Under the pieces are notes generated by a model. That model saw only the letters and a list, made by a program, of their open reading frames with translations, was not told the DNA's origin and searched no databases. This document shows, piece by piece, positions 27,646-37,975 of a DNA stretch of 61,583 nucleotides. The number at the start of each line of letters is the position of its first letter. Position 1 is the first letter of the stretch. The DNA is from Gilliamella sp. wkB108 (GTDB lineage Bacteria > Pseudomonadota > Gammaproteobacteria > Enterobacterales > Orbaceae). The translations under genes were made by a program, and so were the position numbers. The stretch lies in contig NZ_LZGM01000059.1 in the NCBI RefSeq assembly GCF_001690195.1, forward strand, positions 1-61,583, read 5' to 3'.

Positions 27646-29541
27646 ATGACTACATCAAATATAAAATTAAAAGTCCAAAACTTTGGGCGGTTCCTGAGTA
27701 ATATGGTGATGCCAAATATCGGCGCATTTATTGCTTGGGGATTTATTACAGCTATATTTTTATATAATACAAAAGATCCAACAGCTGGGGGCTGGTTCCC
27801 TAATGAAAAAATCTCAACATCATTTATTAGTCCGATGATCACCTATTTATTACCTTTATTAATAGGTTATACCGGCGGTAAGTTAATATATGGTGAACGG
27901 GGTGGCGTAGTTGGTGCAGTAACAACTATTGGTGTTGTGGTTGGTTCTTCAATTCCAATGTTCCTTGGTGCAATGATTGCCGGACCTTTAGGTGGATGGG
28001 TCATCAAACAATTTGATAAACTGGTTGACGGTAAGATCAAAAGCGGCTTTGAGATGTTAGTCAATAACTTCTCGGCTGGTATTATCGGTATGATTCTCGC
28101 GCTGATATCCTATGCCGCTATTGGTCCATTTGTTGAAGTTGCCTCTAACGCATTAGCTGTTGGCGTTAAATTTATGGTAAATAATAATCTACTTCCACTT
28201 ACTTCGATTATTGTTGAACCAGCTAAAATTCTATTTTTAAACAATGCAATAAATCACGGGGTGTTTACTCCTCTTGGTATCAATGAATCCGTTGAAACCG
28301 GTAAATCTATTTTCTTTTTAATTGAAGCAAATCCGGGGCCGGGTTTGGGGTTATTGCTTGCTTATATGTTCTTTGGTAAAGGTGATGCTAAAGGTTCTGC
28401 AAGTGGTGCGGCTATCATCCACTTCTTTGGTGGGATTCATGAAATTTACTTCCCTTATGTCTTAATGAATCCACGTTTGATTATTGCCGTAATTTTAGGC
28501 GGTATGTCAGGTGTATTTACTTTAACTCTATTTAACGCTGGGTTAACTGCTCCTGCATCACCGGGTTCAATTTTTGCGGTAATGAGCATGGCAAAAGGCT
28601 CTTATATGGGTGTTACCTTAGCGGTTATTGCTGCCACAGTAGTATCATTTGTTGTTTCAGCTATTTTATTAAAAACCACCAAGGCCAGTGCTAAGAGCTT
28701 TGAAGATGCAAAATCTGATGTTTCAGCTATGAAAAGTGAAGCAAAAGGTATTGTTAATGGTACGTTAAATCTTGCTAAGGTAAGAAAGATTATTGTCGCT
28801 TGTGATGCTGGTATGGGATCTAGCGCGATGGGAGCAGGCGTGCTACGTAAAAAAGTACAAGATGCTAATTTAGATATTGATGTGGTTAATTTAGCTATTA
28901 ATAATCTACCTGATGATGTCGATATTGTTATTACCCATAAAGATCTAACGGAACGAGCAAAACAATATGCACCAAACGCACATCATATTTCATTAACCAA
29001 TTTCTTAGACAGCGGGTTATATACTCAATTAGTCGCAGAGCTTTTAGCGGCTCAAGGTATCACAGAAAAAACTGCATCGATTTCACATCAAGGATCATCT
29101 GAAACTAAACCACTTTTTAAATTGTCGGATAAAAATATCTTTTTAGGATTAACCGCCAACAGTAAAGAAGAAGCAATTCGCTTTGCCGGACAAAAATTAG
29201 TTGATAATGGTTATGTTGAACCAGCTTATATTGAATCAATGCTTGAACGCGAAGCATTAACTTCAACCTATTTAGGTGAATCAATAGCAGTGCCACACGG
29301 TACAATTGAGGCTAAAGATAGTGTGATTACAACAGGTATTGTATTTTGCCAATATCCGGCTGGAGTACAATTTGGTGAAGAAGCTGAGGATAAAGCTAAA
29401 ATTGTCATCGGTATTGCTGCTCGTAATAATGAGCATCTTGATGTCATAGCGAAATTAACTAATGCACTCGATGATCCAAACATTATTGCGCAACTTGCAA
29501 GTACTAACAGCATTGAAGAAGTATTAGCAATACTTAGCTAA
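27646..29541 (+). CDS. mtlA: Mannitol PTS permease, EIICBA
   Basis: A 631-residue complete mannitol enzyme II: membrane IIC domain (about 1-340), IIB with phospho-Cys in VACDAGMGSSAMGAG near 385, and IIA with phospho-His in GESIAVPHGT near 545. It imports mannitol as mannitol-1-phosphate. The ATG at 27646 gives MTTSNIKLKVQNFGRFLSN, which matches the E. coli N-terminus; the in-frame ATG at 27634 touches its ribosome site. It is headed by two CRP-type sites, so catabolite control is expected. Confidence 0.96.
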   Translation: MTTSNIKLKVQNFGRFLSNMVMPNIGAFIAWGFITAIFLYNTKDPTAGGWFPNEKISTSFISPMITYLLPLLIGYTGGKLIYGERGGVVGAVTTIGVVVGSSIPMFLGAMIAGPLGGWVIKQFDKLVDGKIKSGFEMLVNNFSAGIIGMILALISYAAIGPFVEVASNALAVGVKFMVNNNLLPLTSIIVEPAKILFLNNAINHGVFTPLGINESVETGKSIFFLIEANPGPGLGLLLAYMFFGKGDAKGSASGAAIIHFFGGIHEIYFPYVLMNPRLIIAVILGGMSGVFTLTLFNAGLTAPASPGSIFAVMSMAKGSYMGVTLAVIAATVVSFVVSAILLKTTKASAKSFEDAKSDVSAMKSEAKGIVNGTLNLAKVRKIIVACDAGMGSSAMGAGVLRKKVQDANLDIDVVNLAINNLPDDVDIVITHKDLTERAKQYAPNAHHISLTNFLDSGLYTQLVAELLAAQGITEKTASISHQGSSETKPLFKLSDKNIFLGLTANSKEEAIRFAGQKLVDNGYVEPAYIESMLEREALTSTYLGESIAVPHGTIEAKDSVITTGIVFCQYPAGVQFGEEAEDKAKIVIGIAARNNEHLDVIAKLTNALDDPNIIAQLASTNSIEEVLAILS

Positions 29542-29554
29542 AAGCAAAAAAGCA

Positions 29555-29576
29555 TTTCCCGCTCATCAGCGGGAAA
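29555..29576 (+). terminator. Intercistronic hairpin mtlA-mtlD
   Basis: TTTCCCGCT and AGCGGGAAA make a perfect 9-bp stem with a four-base loop between mtlA and mtlD. There is no U-run, so it is more likely an RNA-stability or partial-attenuation hairpin than a full terminator. Confidence 0.6.
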
Positions 29577-29623
29577 ATCAGTTAAAGATTTCAATTTAAA
29601 GATAACATTAAGGGCTTTTTATT

Positions 29624-30787
29624 ATGCAAGCATTACACTTTGGCGCCGGCAACATTGGGCGTGGTTTTATTGGTAAACTATTATCTGATGCAAACGTACA
29701 TGTTACTTTTGCCGATGTAAATCAACAAGTCATTGATGAAATTGCCAAACGTCATGAATATCCGGTCAATGTGGTAGGCGAACAATCGACAACAGAAATC
29801 GTTAAAAATGTTGATGCAATAAATAGTACATCAACACAAGTGAGTGACTATATTGCAAAAGTTGATTTAGTGACTACCGCTGTGGGACCGCAAATTTTAG
29901 CTCGTATAGCAGCAAGCGTTGCCAAAGGCATTATCGCGCGTCATCAACAAGGTAATACTAAACCACTCAATATTATTGCCTGTGAAAATATGGTTCGGGG
30001 TACAAGTCACTTTAAACAAGAGATTTTCAAAGCGTTACCAGAAGATCTTCATCATTGGGTCAATAGTCATATTGGTTTTGTCGATTCAGCAGTAGATCGT
30101 ATTGTGCCACCTGCTACATCAAAAACAGGTGATATTTTAGAAGTCACGGTTGAAACATTTTCAGAATGGATTGTCGATCAAACCCAGTTTATTGGCCCTA
30201 TTCCTCAAATTCAAGGCATGGAGCCAGTTGATAATCTTATGGCGTTTATTGAACGCAAATTATTTACACTAAATACCGGTCACGCAATTACTGCTTATCT
30301 TGGTTTTTATAATAATATTGGCACTATTCGAGATGCGATTTTAGATGAACGTATTCGTTTGATTGTACGTGGCGCTATGGAAGAGAGTGGATTAGTGCTT
30401 ATTAAACGTTATCAATTTGACGAGCAAAAACACATGGCTTATATAGAAAAAATCTTATCTCGCTTTGAAAACCCTTATTTACATGATGATACAGCTCGTG
30501 TTGGTCGTCAACCACTTCGTAAACTGGGTGCAGGTGATCGTTTAATTAAACCATTACTTGGGACTTTTGAGTATCAAGTTAAAAATACTAATTTATTAAT
30601 TGGTATTGCTGCTGCACTTAATTACCGTAATAACGAGGATGAGCAAGCGGTTGAATTGGAAAAAATGATAAAAGATAAAGGTATTAAGCCAGCATTTTGT
30701 CAAATATCGGGTATTGAGATCAACAATCCTATTGTTAAGCAGATTGAACAAATTTATACTGCAATGCAAACTCATCAATTTGTGTAA
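29624..30787 (+). CDS. mtlD: Mannitol-1-phosphate 5-dehydrogenase
   Basis: A 387-residue polyol dehydrogenase with the NAD-binding start [14 protein letters not shown] and the catalytic-region block [11 protein letters not shown]. It turns mannitol-1-phosphate into fructose-6-phosphate. Second gene of mtlADR; AAGGGC lies ahead of the ATG. Confidence 0.96.
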   Translation: MQALHFGAGNIGRGFIGKLLSDANVHVTFADVNQQVIDEIAKRHEYPVNVVGEQSTTEIVKNVDAINSTSTQVSDYIAKVDLVTTAVGPQILARIAASVAKGIIARHQQGNTKPLNIIACENMVRGTSHFKQEIFKALPEDLHHWVNSHIGFVDSAVDRIVPPATSKTGDILEVTVETFSEWIVDQTQFIGPIPQIQGMEPVDNLMAFIERKLFTLNTGHAITAYLGFYNNIGTIRDAILDERIRLIVRGAMEESGLVLIKRYQFDEQKHMAYIEKILSRFENPYLHDDTARVGRQPLRKLGAGDRLIKPLLGTFEYQVKNTNLLIGIAAALNYRNNEDEQAVELEKMIKDKGIKPAFCQISGIEINNPIVKQIEQIYTAMQTHQFV

Positions 30788-30796
30788 CAACAACCG

Positions 30797-31348
30797 ATGT
30801 CAGAATCGATATTAAAAGAAGATACTATTTTAGAAAAACTCAATCAGCAAGCTGATATTCACAGCTTGCTGACTGAGGCAATTAAGTTGATTAATGATAG
30901 TGTGAATAAATTGATTCTCAAAGTCTTTCGTAAAGAGCGTCACGCAATTAAATTTGTTATTCCGTCACTCATTGGTAAAAATGGCCCGCTTAATGATACG
31001 TCTGTATGTTTAAAACTCCTTTATGCTCTGGGTATTATCACGCGAGAAGAGTATGAAGATATCGAACTTCTTATGGCGATTTTAGATGAACTTGAACTGG
31101 ATGATAAAAAATATACTTATCTTGATGATGAAATTCTAGGTCCTATTAGCTTACTGCATGATATGGTATTACCACCTAATTGGGCATTACAACAAGACGA
31201 TGCCAAAGAAGCAGGTATTGTTGATGCGTTAAAATCATCCATGTACCAAAATCGTTATCAACAGATGATACGTTCAGCTCTTATCATCGCCATTACCGAC
31301 CTTACTGTCCGCATTACCAATAAACAAAAAATTAATTACTTTCCATAA
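30797..31348 (+). CDS. mtlR: Mannitol operon repressor MtlR
   Basis: A 183-residue MtlR-family protein (all-helical, no classical DNA-binding motif), with the block FRKERHAIKFVIPSLIGKNGPLNDTSVCLKLLYALG typical of the family, split here as FRKERHAIKF and GPLNDTSVCLKLL. It follows mtlD by 9 bases and damps the operon in E. coli. Confidence 0.92.
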   Translation: MSESILKEDTILEKLNQQADIHSLLTEAIKLINDSVNKLILKVFRKERHAIKFVIPSLIGKNGPLNDTSVCLKLLYALGIITREEYEDIELLMAILDELELDDKKYTYLDDEILGPISLLHDMVLPPNWALQQDDAKEAGIVDALKSSMYQNRYQQMIRSALIIAITDLTVRITNKQKINYFP

Positions 31349-31390
31349 CGACTTATTTAATAACAATTAATAACTATTTAACACCGCGTT

Positions 31391-31432
31391 TTTATACTCA
31401 AACATATAGTTAACCTGAAACTAATTTACAAT
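31391..31432 (-). repeat. 42-nt intergenic repeat, copy 3
   Basis: On the minus strand the core GTTTCAGGTTAACTATATG is perfect, followed by TTTGAGTATAAA. It lies 42 bases after the mtlR stop, with its sense opposite to mtlR. Confidence 0.88.
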
Positions 31433-31541
31433 AACTGACGTTTTTTATTTAACCAGCACGGTAGCTTTATCGGGCTTTATTTCCCACCTCTGTAATTAGT
31501 CGCTATAATGACGCCAATTTTTATCGTAAAGTGGATTATTC

Positions 31542-33662
31542 ATGAAAACGTTATTTGCCAGCACCTCTCGTGGACTTGAGGAGTTGCTTAAAAAGGAGTT
31601 AGAGGAGATAGGCTCCGTTAATTGTAAAATTGTACAAGGCGGTGTCTATTTTGATGCTGATGAGAAGACATTATATCAATCATTATTATGGTCTCGTTTG
31701 GCGTCACGTATTTTATTACCGATTGCCGAATTTGATATCTATAGTGACTTAGATCTTTACTCTTGTGCTTTTAATATCAAATGGTCAGATATTTTTGCTG
31801 TTGATAGTTCATTTGTCATTAACTTTGTTGGCGTCAATGACTTTATTCGCAATAGCCAATATGGCGCACTTAAAATTAAAGATGCCATTGTGGATCACTT
31901 TTCACGCACAATGAATCAACGCCCGAATGTAGCTAAACAAGATCCTGATATTCGTATACATGCTTATTTAAATAAAAATCGGGTCGCGTTATCGATAGAT
32001 TTAAGTGGAGATAGTCTGCATCAACGAGGTTATCGTCAACAAACCGGACAAGCGCCATTGAAGGAAAATCTAGCAACCGCTATTATCTTACGTTCAGGCT
32101 GGCAAGTGACAGCGCCACTCCTCGACCCCATGTGTGGTTCAGGAACCTTACTAATTGAAGCCGCCATGATTGCTAGTAAAATTCCGCCTGGATTACAGCG
32201 TAAACAGTGGGGCTTTTTTGCTTGGAAAGGCTTTAATCCGACTCTTTGGAATGAGTTACTGTTTGCCGCCAAACATAATGTCTGTAAACCTAACACACCA
32301 TTTATCGGCTATGATAATAATGCGGTCGTACTTGAACGTGCAAAGCAAAATGCAATTCAAGCAGGTGTTAGCGATTTGATCACCTTTAAATTACAAGATG
32401 TGACCCAACTAACAAATCCATTACCACCTGAAAACACAGGAATGATTATCAGTAACCCCCCTTATGGTGAACGATTAGAGAGTGAACCGGCACTTATTGC
32501 ACTGCATACAGCACTTGGTCAACAAATTAAACATAACTTTGCTGGCTGGCGTTTATCACTTTTTAGTGGTACATCACAACTATTAGATTGTTTACAAATG
32601 CGTGCCGAACGGCAATTTAAAGCCAAAAATGGGCCTTTAGATTGTGTCCAGAAAAATTACGTTATTGCCAAACGAGATCCTCAACAAAACACACAAACGC
32701 CAAACTTGCCGGCTACCGATTTTGCTAACCGATTACGTAAAAATAACCAGAAATTAGAAAAATGGGCAAAGCAAGAACAGTTGGAATGTTATCGGCTTTA
32801 TGATGCCGATCTACCTGAATACAATGTGGCAATTGATCGTTATAAAGATAAGATCGTAGTGCAAGAATATGTTGCGCCTAAAAATATCGATCCACAAAAA
32901 ACCCGTCAGCGGTTATTTGATATTATTAACGCCACCATGTCAGTATTAGGACTTACTGCCGATCAGTTAATCCTAAAAACGCGCGAAAAGCAAAAAGGTA
33001 AACAACAATATCAAAAACTAGCCCAACAACAGGACTACTTTTTAGTCCATGAATATGCCATAAACCAGCGTAAAACACAGTTTTGGGTTAATGTGACTGA
33101 TTATCTTGATACTGGCTTATTTTTAGATCATCGTCTGGCGCGTAAAATGATTGGTGAAATGAGTGCCGGAAAAGACTTTTTGAATCTGTTTGCCTATACC
33201 GGTAGTGCAACTGTTTATGCAGGACTTGGCAAAGCTAAATCAACCACTACTGTTGATATGTCTCGAACTTATTTACAATGGGCAGATCGCAATTTAAAAC
33301 AAAATGGGTTAACTGGCAAAAATCATCGTTTGATTCAAGCTGATTGCTTACTTTATCTTGCCCAAAGTGATGCACAATTTGATTTGATATTTATCGATCC
33401 ACCGACATTTTCTAACTCAAAACGCATGAATGATACGTTTGACGTACAGCGCGATCACTTAAAATTAATGGCTGATTTAAAAAGGTTATTAAGACCGAAT
33501 GGCGTTATTATGTTTTCTAATAATAAACGCGGTTTTAAAATGGATGATATTGGTATGAAAAATCTTGGTTTGTCATATCAAGACATCACCAGTCAAACCT
33601 TATCCCTTGATTTTAAACGTAACAAACAAATTCACTGCTGTTTTATTATCAAACATTTATAA
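31542..33662 (+). CDS. rlmKL: Bifunctional 23S rRNA methyltransferase RlmKL
   Basis: A 706-residue fusion, as in E. coli: a THUMP domain (about 40-155), RlmL methyltransferase with [14 protein letters not shown] near 190 and SNPPYGERL near 305, then RlmK with [12 protein letters not shown] near 545 and [12 protein letters not shown] near 618. It adds m2G2445 and m7G2069 to 23S rRNA. It has its own terminator. Confidence 0.96.
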   Translation: MKTLFASTSRGLEELLKKELEEIGSVNCKIVQGGVYFDADEKTLYQSLLWSRLASRILLPIAEFDIYSDLDLYSCAFNIKWSDIFAVDSSFVINFVGVNDFIRNSQYGALKIKDAIVDHFSRTMNQRPNVAKQDPDIRIHAYLNKNRVALSIDLSGDSLHQRGYRQQTGQAPLKENLATAIILRSGWQVTAPLLDPMCGSGTLLIEAAMIASKIPPGLQRKQWGFFAWKGFNPTLWNELLFAAKHNVCKPNTPFIGYDNNAVVLERAKQNAIQAGVSDLITFKLQDVTQLTNPLPPENTGMIISNPPYGERLESEPALIALHTALGQQIKHNFAGWRLSLFSGTSQLLDCLQMRAERQFKAKNGPLDCVQKNYVIAKRDPQQNTQTPNLPATDFANRLRKNNQKLEKWAKQEQLECYRLYDADLPEYNVAIDRYKDKIVVQEYVAPKNIDPQKTRQRLFDIINATMSVLGLTADQLILKTREKQKGKQQYQKLAQQQDYFLVHEYAINQRKTQFWVNVTDYLDTGLFLDHRLARKMIGEMSAGKDFLNLFAYTGSATVYAGLGKAKSTTTVDMSRTYLQWADRNLKQNGLTGKNHRLIQADCLLYLAQSDAQFDLIFIDPPTFSNSKRMNDTFDVQRDHLKLMADLKRLLRPNGVIMFSNNKRGFKMDDIGMKNLGLSYQDITSQTLSLDFKRNKQIHCCFIIKHL

Positions 33663-33680
33663 TACTTGAATTCAGCATAG

Positions 33681-33705
33681 AAATACCGCCAATTTGGCGG
33701 TATTT
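33681..33705 (+). terminator. rlmKL terminator
   Basis: AAATACCGCCA and TGGCGGTATTT form a perfect 11-bp stem with a three-base loop, followed by ATTAC. It starts 19 bases after the rlmKL stop. Confidence 0.8.
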
Positions 33706-33928
33706 ATTACTTTATAGTGTGTTGAATAAAACGAATAACCATTTAGTTAAAATATAATCTGCCCTTCTCACTTCATGTGAAATGACGACAATTTAAGCTG
33801 ATTAGCTAGTAATACAAGATATTTGATAATTGAGTACTTTGTTAAAAATCAATACTAACGATAACTAGTGTTCACTTGAAAGTTATTGAGGTTCGAAACT
33901 TGAGAGAGTAAAAAACTAATAACGATTT

Positions 33929-34417
33929 TCAATATTTATCAATATTCTTTATACGTTTACAAGCAATTTCCTCTTTCATTTTTTTATTAATGATTTGTTT
34001 AATCTCTTCTGTCCCTTTTAAAACGATTATTTCTTCTGAAGTATAAAAACTAAATTTGTCCGATTGCATATAGTTGAACCCACTACTAAGTTTTCTTTTA
34101 ATTCCATTGATGACTTCTTCTTTACTATTATTTTTTTGATATGCATCCAAATTAAAAGGGTTAATAACAGTGTCATATTCTGGAAAAACGATGTAATGCC
34201 CCATTAAGATATCATCTTTCATGTAATATTTAACGTAAAAATTCACACCATTACTTCCTCCTTTATCATAATCTTTGAATTGACCATTTTCCCAAACTGC
34301 AATTAAGTTAAATGCACTACACTCCCACTCACCAATAAGTGATTCATTCGTCACTTTCTTCTCTTCACATCCAACTAACGCTATGCATAGCAAACTAAAT
34401 AATAGAATCTTTTTCAT
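33929..34417 (-). CDS. Small lipoprotein, paralogue A
   Basis: A 162-residue lipoprotein: lipobox ALVGC (Cys17), then ESLIGEWECSAFNLIAVWENGQFKDY. The GEW...C...W..GQF.DY opening is shared with the next gene on the same strand, so the two are paralogues. The opening GEW is like that of lipocalin-type or META-type small beta-barrels, but I cannot assign a family. Unknown function, probably envelope. Confidence 0.75.
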   Translation of the reverse strand: MKKILLFSLLCIALVGCEEKKVTNESLIGEWECSAFNLIAVWENGQFKDYDKGGSNGVNFYVKYYMKDDILMGHYIVFPEYDTVINPFNLDAYQKNNSKEEVINGIKRKLSSGFNYMQSDKFSFYTSEEIIVLKGTEEIKQIINKKMKEEIACKRIKNIDKY

Positions 34418-34700
34418 TTATCTTTCCCTGTTGTTATGAATATTTAACTATAATAATAAGGAAATTAAAAGCAGACATGTTTTCTGATGCCTTTTAAAAT
34501 TAGCTTTAGTAATAGATTGATTTATTCGTTTTTTTAATACTATTCAAGTGGGCGTGTAAGTTAATTGCCATGCATCTGTTCGCATGTGAACAGATCTAAC
34601 AAATTGTTTTCACAATGATTAATTATAAACCATGCATAAAAACCAATTAAATGGCAAGCGGTATTGTCGCGATTGTTTTGGATGAAGATCTGGAAGGAAA

Positions 34701-34723
34701 TGAGGAACTTTTTGTGTTCCTCA
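34701..34723 (-). terminator. Terminator of lipoprotein paralogue B
   Basis: On the minus strand TGAGGAAC, a seven-base loop and GTTCCTCA are followed by TTTCC, just after the stop at 34735. The 300-bp gap 34437-34700 holds nothing else that I recognise. Confidence 0.7.
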
Positions 34724-34734
34724 AAATAGATCAT

Positions 34735-35205
34735 TTACTTTGTGCGTTTACAGATTAATTCATGTTTTCGTTTCTCATTATTATCTTCATTTTGTTCGTC
34801 AGTTCCATTCACGTAGGTGACTTCTCGAATTTCGTTAAAATTATATTCGTCATTTGAGATATAGTTTAATTCAAGGATAGTCTTTATTTTAAGATTTGAA
34901 GATATCTCTTCTTTACCACTTTCTTTTTGAATTTCTTCTATACTAAAAGGTCTAGAATGCTCTTCGTCATCATTGTAAGTAGCCATTAAAGTATTATCTT
35001 TCATATAATATTTAACTTTAACTATTTCGCTTTTTTCTTTTACATAATCCAGAAATTGACCTTTTTCCCATTGCGCTCTTAAATCACTATAATCGCAAGA
35101 CCACTCACCTACCAGCATCTCATTGCTAATTTTTTTCTCGCCCTCTTTTTCTCCGCATCCTACCAATGTTATTCCGATTAAACTTAATAATAGTAACTTT
35201 TTCAT
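34735..35205 (-). CDS. Small lipoprotein, paralogue B
   Basis: A 156-residue lipoprotein: lipobox TLVGC (Cys17), followed by a Lys/Glu-rich linker and MLVGEWSCDYSDLRAQWEKGQFLDY. It aligns with the downstream paralogue at 33929 over the whole length, including the YYMKDN.LM block, but with much divergence, so the duplication is old. Unknown function. Confidence 0.75.
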   Translation of the reverse strand: MKKLLLLSLIGITLVGCGEKEGEKKISNEMLVGEWSCDYSDLRAQWEKGQFLDYVKEKSEIVKVKYYMKDNTLMATYNDDEEHSRPFSIEEIQKESGKEEISSNLKIKTILELNYISNDEYNFNEIREVTYVNGTDEQNEDNNEKRKHELICKRTK

Positions 35206-35658
35206 TCCTTTATCCTTATGATTTAAAAGTTGTTTAATAATAGATAATTATATTACTAACTGCAATAGCAGAAATGGTTGAATAATTCTCTTCTTTTCTT
35301 GATGATCAAAATTATGTTGATAATGAATTGAGTTAAATAGTGCTATTAACGATATATTGGTGTAATGGTAACTTATTTGATTTTAAATCTAAAAAAGCTG
35401 TTGACAGAAATTTGCAGAAATGAACTACATGAAGATAGGTTTTAAAAAGGCATGTCTTATCATGATGATATATATTATTGCTAAGGGAATTAACAAAATT
35501 CCCTTAACTTAGATATAGACTGAACGCAGTTTTAATAAACAATTTAAAATGTTTGAAACCAAAACCTCGTTGATAGATTGTAAAGATGTTTCAGGTTAAC
35601 TATACGTTTTAGTATAAATATAACCTAAAAATCTATCATTTTCATCATTAAATTACCT
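35206..35658. other. Gene-free interval between lipoprotein B and usp
   Basis: This 453-bp stretch has no credible open reading frame. It contains a perfect 10-bp hairpin, TAAGGGAATT / AATTCCCTTA at 35482-35506, and one 42-nt repeat copy. The hairpin has no U-run on either side. Confidence 0.6.
35577..35618 (+). repeat. 42-nt intergenic repeat, copy 4
   Basis: Core GTTTCAGGTTAACTATACG then TTTTAGTATAAA, 40 bases after the usp stop and opposite in sense to usp. Confidence 0.87.
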
Positions 35659-36087
35659 CTAGCGTACAACTAATACGGAGGTTTTAGCGCCGCGAACCAC
35701 GCCAGCCGCATTCGAACCTAAAAGATGCGTTGAGATATTTGGACGACGTGAACCGAGAATAATGAGATCTGGTTTAATCTCGTTTGCTATAGCAAGAATT
35801 TCGTCGCGCGGATTACCAAAAGCAATTGAAAATGATAAATTTTCTCTAGGTAAGTTAATAGTATCAATTAATTTATGTAACCACTGTTCTGTTTGTACCG
35901 TTGCTTGATCTTTAAATTCATCAAACCCGAATGAATACGCGTTAACAATTGCTGAAGCAACAGGTAAGGTATGGAAAAAAATGACTTCAGCATTAGATAA
36001 TTTTGCCAGACATTCTAAGTGGGGAATAACTTTTTGAGTTAACTCTTCTTCTAAAATATCAACAGGAACTAAAATCTTTTTGTACAT
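35659..36087 (-). CDS. Universal stress protein family
   Basis: A 142-residue UspA-fold protein: N-terminal KKILVPVDI and C-terminal ILGSRRPNISTHLLGSNAAGVVRGA...VLVVR, in which the GX2GX9GS-type nucleotide loop is present in modified form (SRRPN for SRG). It resembles the UspF/UspG group. Single gene with AGGGGGTC ahead of the start. Confidence 0.9.
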   Translation of the reverse strand: MYKKILVPVDILEEELTQKVIPHLECLAKLSNAEVIFFHTLPVASAIVNAYSFGFDEFKDQATVQTEQWLHKLIDTINLPRENLSFSIAFGNPRDEILAIANEIKPDLIILGSRRPNISTHLLGSNAAGVVRGAKTSVLVVR

Positions 36088-36173
36088 AATGACCCCCTAT
36101 TTAGATTACAATCCCACTATTCTCATATAACAAAATGGGAACAACTATTACTATCATACGGATTTTTGTTGAA

Positions 36174-36665
36174 TTATCTAATCATTTTTTCCATATAGAT
36201 GACATTATTGAGTGGATTATGATAATAAGCCTTAATTTCGTAAAATCCCGACTGTAGATAGAGTGAATGAGCTGCTTGCATGGTAGATAAAGTATCTAAA
36301 TAAATTTTTTTATAGCCTAATGATTTTGTTTGTTCTAGTGCTAACTTAATCAGACCTTTTGCAATTTTATGTCCCCGAAACGTTGGTTTTATATATAGTC
36401 GTTTTAACTCAGCTGTAGTTTGCTCAAAACGGCGGACGGCAACACAGCCAGCAAGTTGCCGGGAATTTGCATCGGTCACATAGGCAAGAATTAATGCACC
36501 TTCTGGATGATAGTACTTTTTTGCTATTGCTTCAAATTCAGCGTCAACATTTTGAAAAGTGAGATCAATCCCCAAAGATTGGGTATATTCAATAAAAAGT
36601 TGTTTGCCTTGTTCAAAATCGAAATCAGTTTGCGCAACGTGATAAGTGACTAACGGCATCGTCAT
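36174..36665 (-). CDS. GNAT-family N-acetyltransferase
   Basis: A 163-residue GNAT enzyme with the acetyl-CoA loop KPTFRGHKIAKGLIKLAL (R/QxxGxG/A type) near residue 95 and the C-terminal YLDTLSTMQAAHSLYLQSGF. Substrate unknown. CAGGAG lies at 6 bases before the ATG at 36665. Confidence 0.85.
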   Translation of the reverse strand: MTMPLVTYHVAQTDFDFEQGKQLFIEYTQSLGIDLTFQNVDAEFEAIAKKYYHPEGALILAYVTDANSRQLAGCVAVRRFEQTTAELKRLYIKPTFRGHKIAKGLIKLALEQTKSLGYKKIYLDTLSTMQAAHSLYLQSGFYEIKAYYHNPLNNVIYMEKMIR

Positions 36666-36946
36666 TTACTCCTGATAAAACAGTTCATTTTATAATAAGA
36701 TAGATATTTTTATCATTTTTCATAGCATTTATTGGTATGATTATTTTGCCAGATAAGTTTCATTGATTAAATAAAGTTCAACGAGTAAATTGGATAATAA
36801 GTAATGAAATGATATAAATATAGCGTCATTTGTACCATAAAATGACATTGATATTTTAATTGAACATTTTACTTTTACTTTTTTTATAATATAAATCAAT
36901 GAATAAACGCTTCACATATAATGATTAAAATGTTAATGGGAACGAA

Positions 36947-37357
36947 ATGAATAGAATTATTTATCGTTATGATATTAAACCAAACCTAGATGAAACAATT
37001 GCTTTATACAGCCATTGTACTTTAGGTGAACGCCGTCCAATCACAGACAAAAAACGTTTTCAAGCTATGTTAGATAATGCTAATTTAATTATAACTGCTT
37101 GGAATGATAAAGAGCTTATAGGTATCGCACGTTGTTTAACTGATTTTGTCTATATTACTTATTTAGCTGATCTGGCTGTTGATGATCGTTTTCAACAACA
37201 AGGTATTGGTAAACAATTAATTAGAGAGATTCAAAAACATACCGAAAGCAATTGTAAAATAACCTTATTAGCTGCACCTCAAGCTGTTAATTATTATCCC
37301 CATATTGGTTTTCAACCACATCTTTCTGCATGGACTTTAGGTGAGTTATTACCATGA
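36947..37357 (+). CDS. GNAT-family N-acetyltransferase
   Basis: A 136-residue GNAT enzyme; acetyl-CoA loop DDRFQQQGIGKQLI near 82 and HIGFQPH near the end. It overlaps yceF by four bases, so the two are cotranscribed. Substrate unknown; unrelated to the acetyltransferase at 36174 beyond the fold. Confidence 0.88.
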   Translation: MNRIIYRYDIKPNLDETIALYSHCTLGERRPITDKKRFQAMLDNANLIITAWNDKELIGIARCLTDFVYITYLADLAVDDRFQQQGIGKQLIREIQKHTESNCKITLLAAPQAVNYYPHIGFQPHLSAWTLGELLP

Positions 37358-37935
37358 AAGTTATTTTAGCTTCGACTTCATTATCTCGTAAAAAAGTGCT
37401 TAACAAATTAGCTATTGATTTTGCTTGTGTACCACCAATTTGCGATGAAACACCGTTAGAGGGTGAATCTGCCGAGCAGCTAGTTTTACGTTTATCTAAA
37501 CTAAAAGCACAATCATTAGTTGCATATTATCCTGATAGTTTGATTATTGGCTCAGATCAAGTCGGTGTATTAGATGATAAGATTGTGGGTAAACCACATA
37601 CGATTGCAAATGCGCGTAAACAATTACAAAACAGTAGTGGTAAAGCCTTTTATTTCTATACCGGCATGACTGTTATTAATACTAAAACTGCACAATCGAT
37701 TACTGTTTGTGAACCATTTAAAGTGACTTTTCGTCAATTAACTGATGCCGAAATTGACGCTTACATCGCTAAAGAACAACCATTACAATGTGCGGGTAGC
37801 TTTAAATGTGATGAGCTTGGCATCACTTTGTTTGAAAAATTAGAAGGCGATGATATCAATTCGTTAGTAGGTTTACCCCTATTGAAACTAAACAAAATTA
37901 TGATTCAAATGGGATGTAATCCGCTATTAATGTAA
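37354..37935 (+). CDS. yceF: Maf-family nucleotide pyrophosphatase YceF (m7GTP type)
   Basis: A 193-residue Maf protein with LASTSLSRKKVL at the start, DETP near 32, GSDQVGVLDDKIVGKP near 70 and CAGSFKCDELGITLFEKLEGDD near 150. The match follows E. coli YceF (m7GTP pyrophosphatase) more closely than YhdE. A house-cleaning enzyme that removes modified nucleotides. Confidence 0.93.
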   Translation: MKVILASTSLSRKKVLNKLAIDFACVPPICDETPLEGESAEQLVLRLSKLKAQSLVAYYPDSLIIGSDQVGVLDDKIVGKPHTIANARKQLQNSSGKAFYFYTGMTVINTKTAQSITVCEPFKVTFRQLTDAEIDAYIAKEQPLQCAGSFKCDELGITLFEKLEGDDINSLVGLPLLKLNKIMIQMGCNPLLM

Positions 37936-37944
37936 ATCATAACA

Positions 37945-37975
37945 CTGGCAATCTTTTAAGATAAAAGTTTGCCAG
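37945..37975. terminator. Shared hairpin between yceF and the iron operon
   Basis: CTGGCAA / TTGCCAG and, inside, CTTTT / AAAAG pair around a short loop with one mismatch. It lies between two converging genes and overlaps the 3' end of the ABC ATPase gene, so it probably serves both. Confidence 0.65.

Noticed and set aside
34630-34700. Short coding-like text with closely spaced Cys codons between the two lipoproteins
   Set aside because: It might be read as a transposase zinc-finger fragment, but it is under 25 codons with stops on both sides and no second piece nearby.
35482-35506. Hairpin TAAGGGAATT / AATTCCCTTA as usp terminator
   Set aside because: It lies about 150 bases beyond the usp stop and has no U-run on either strand, so it is reported only within the gene-free interval.
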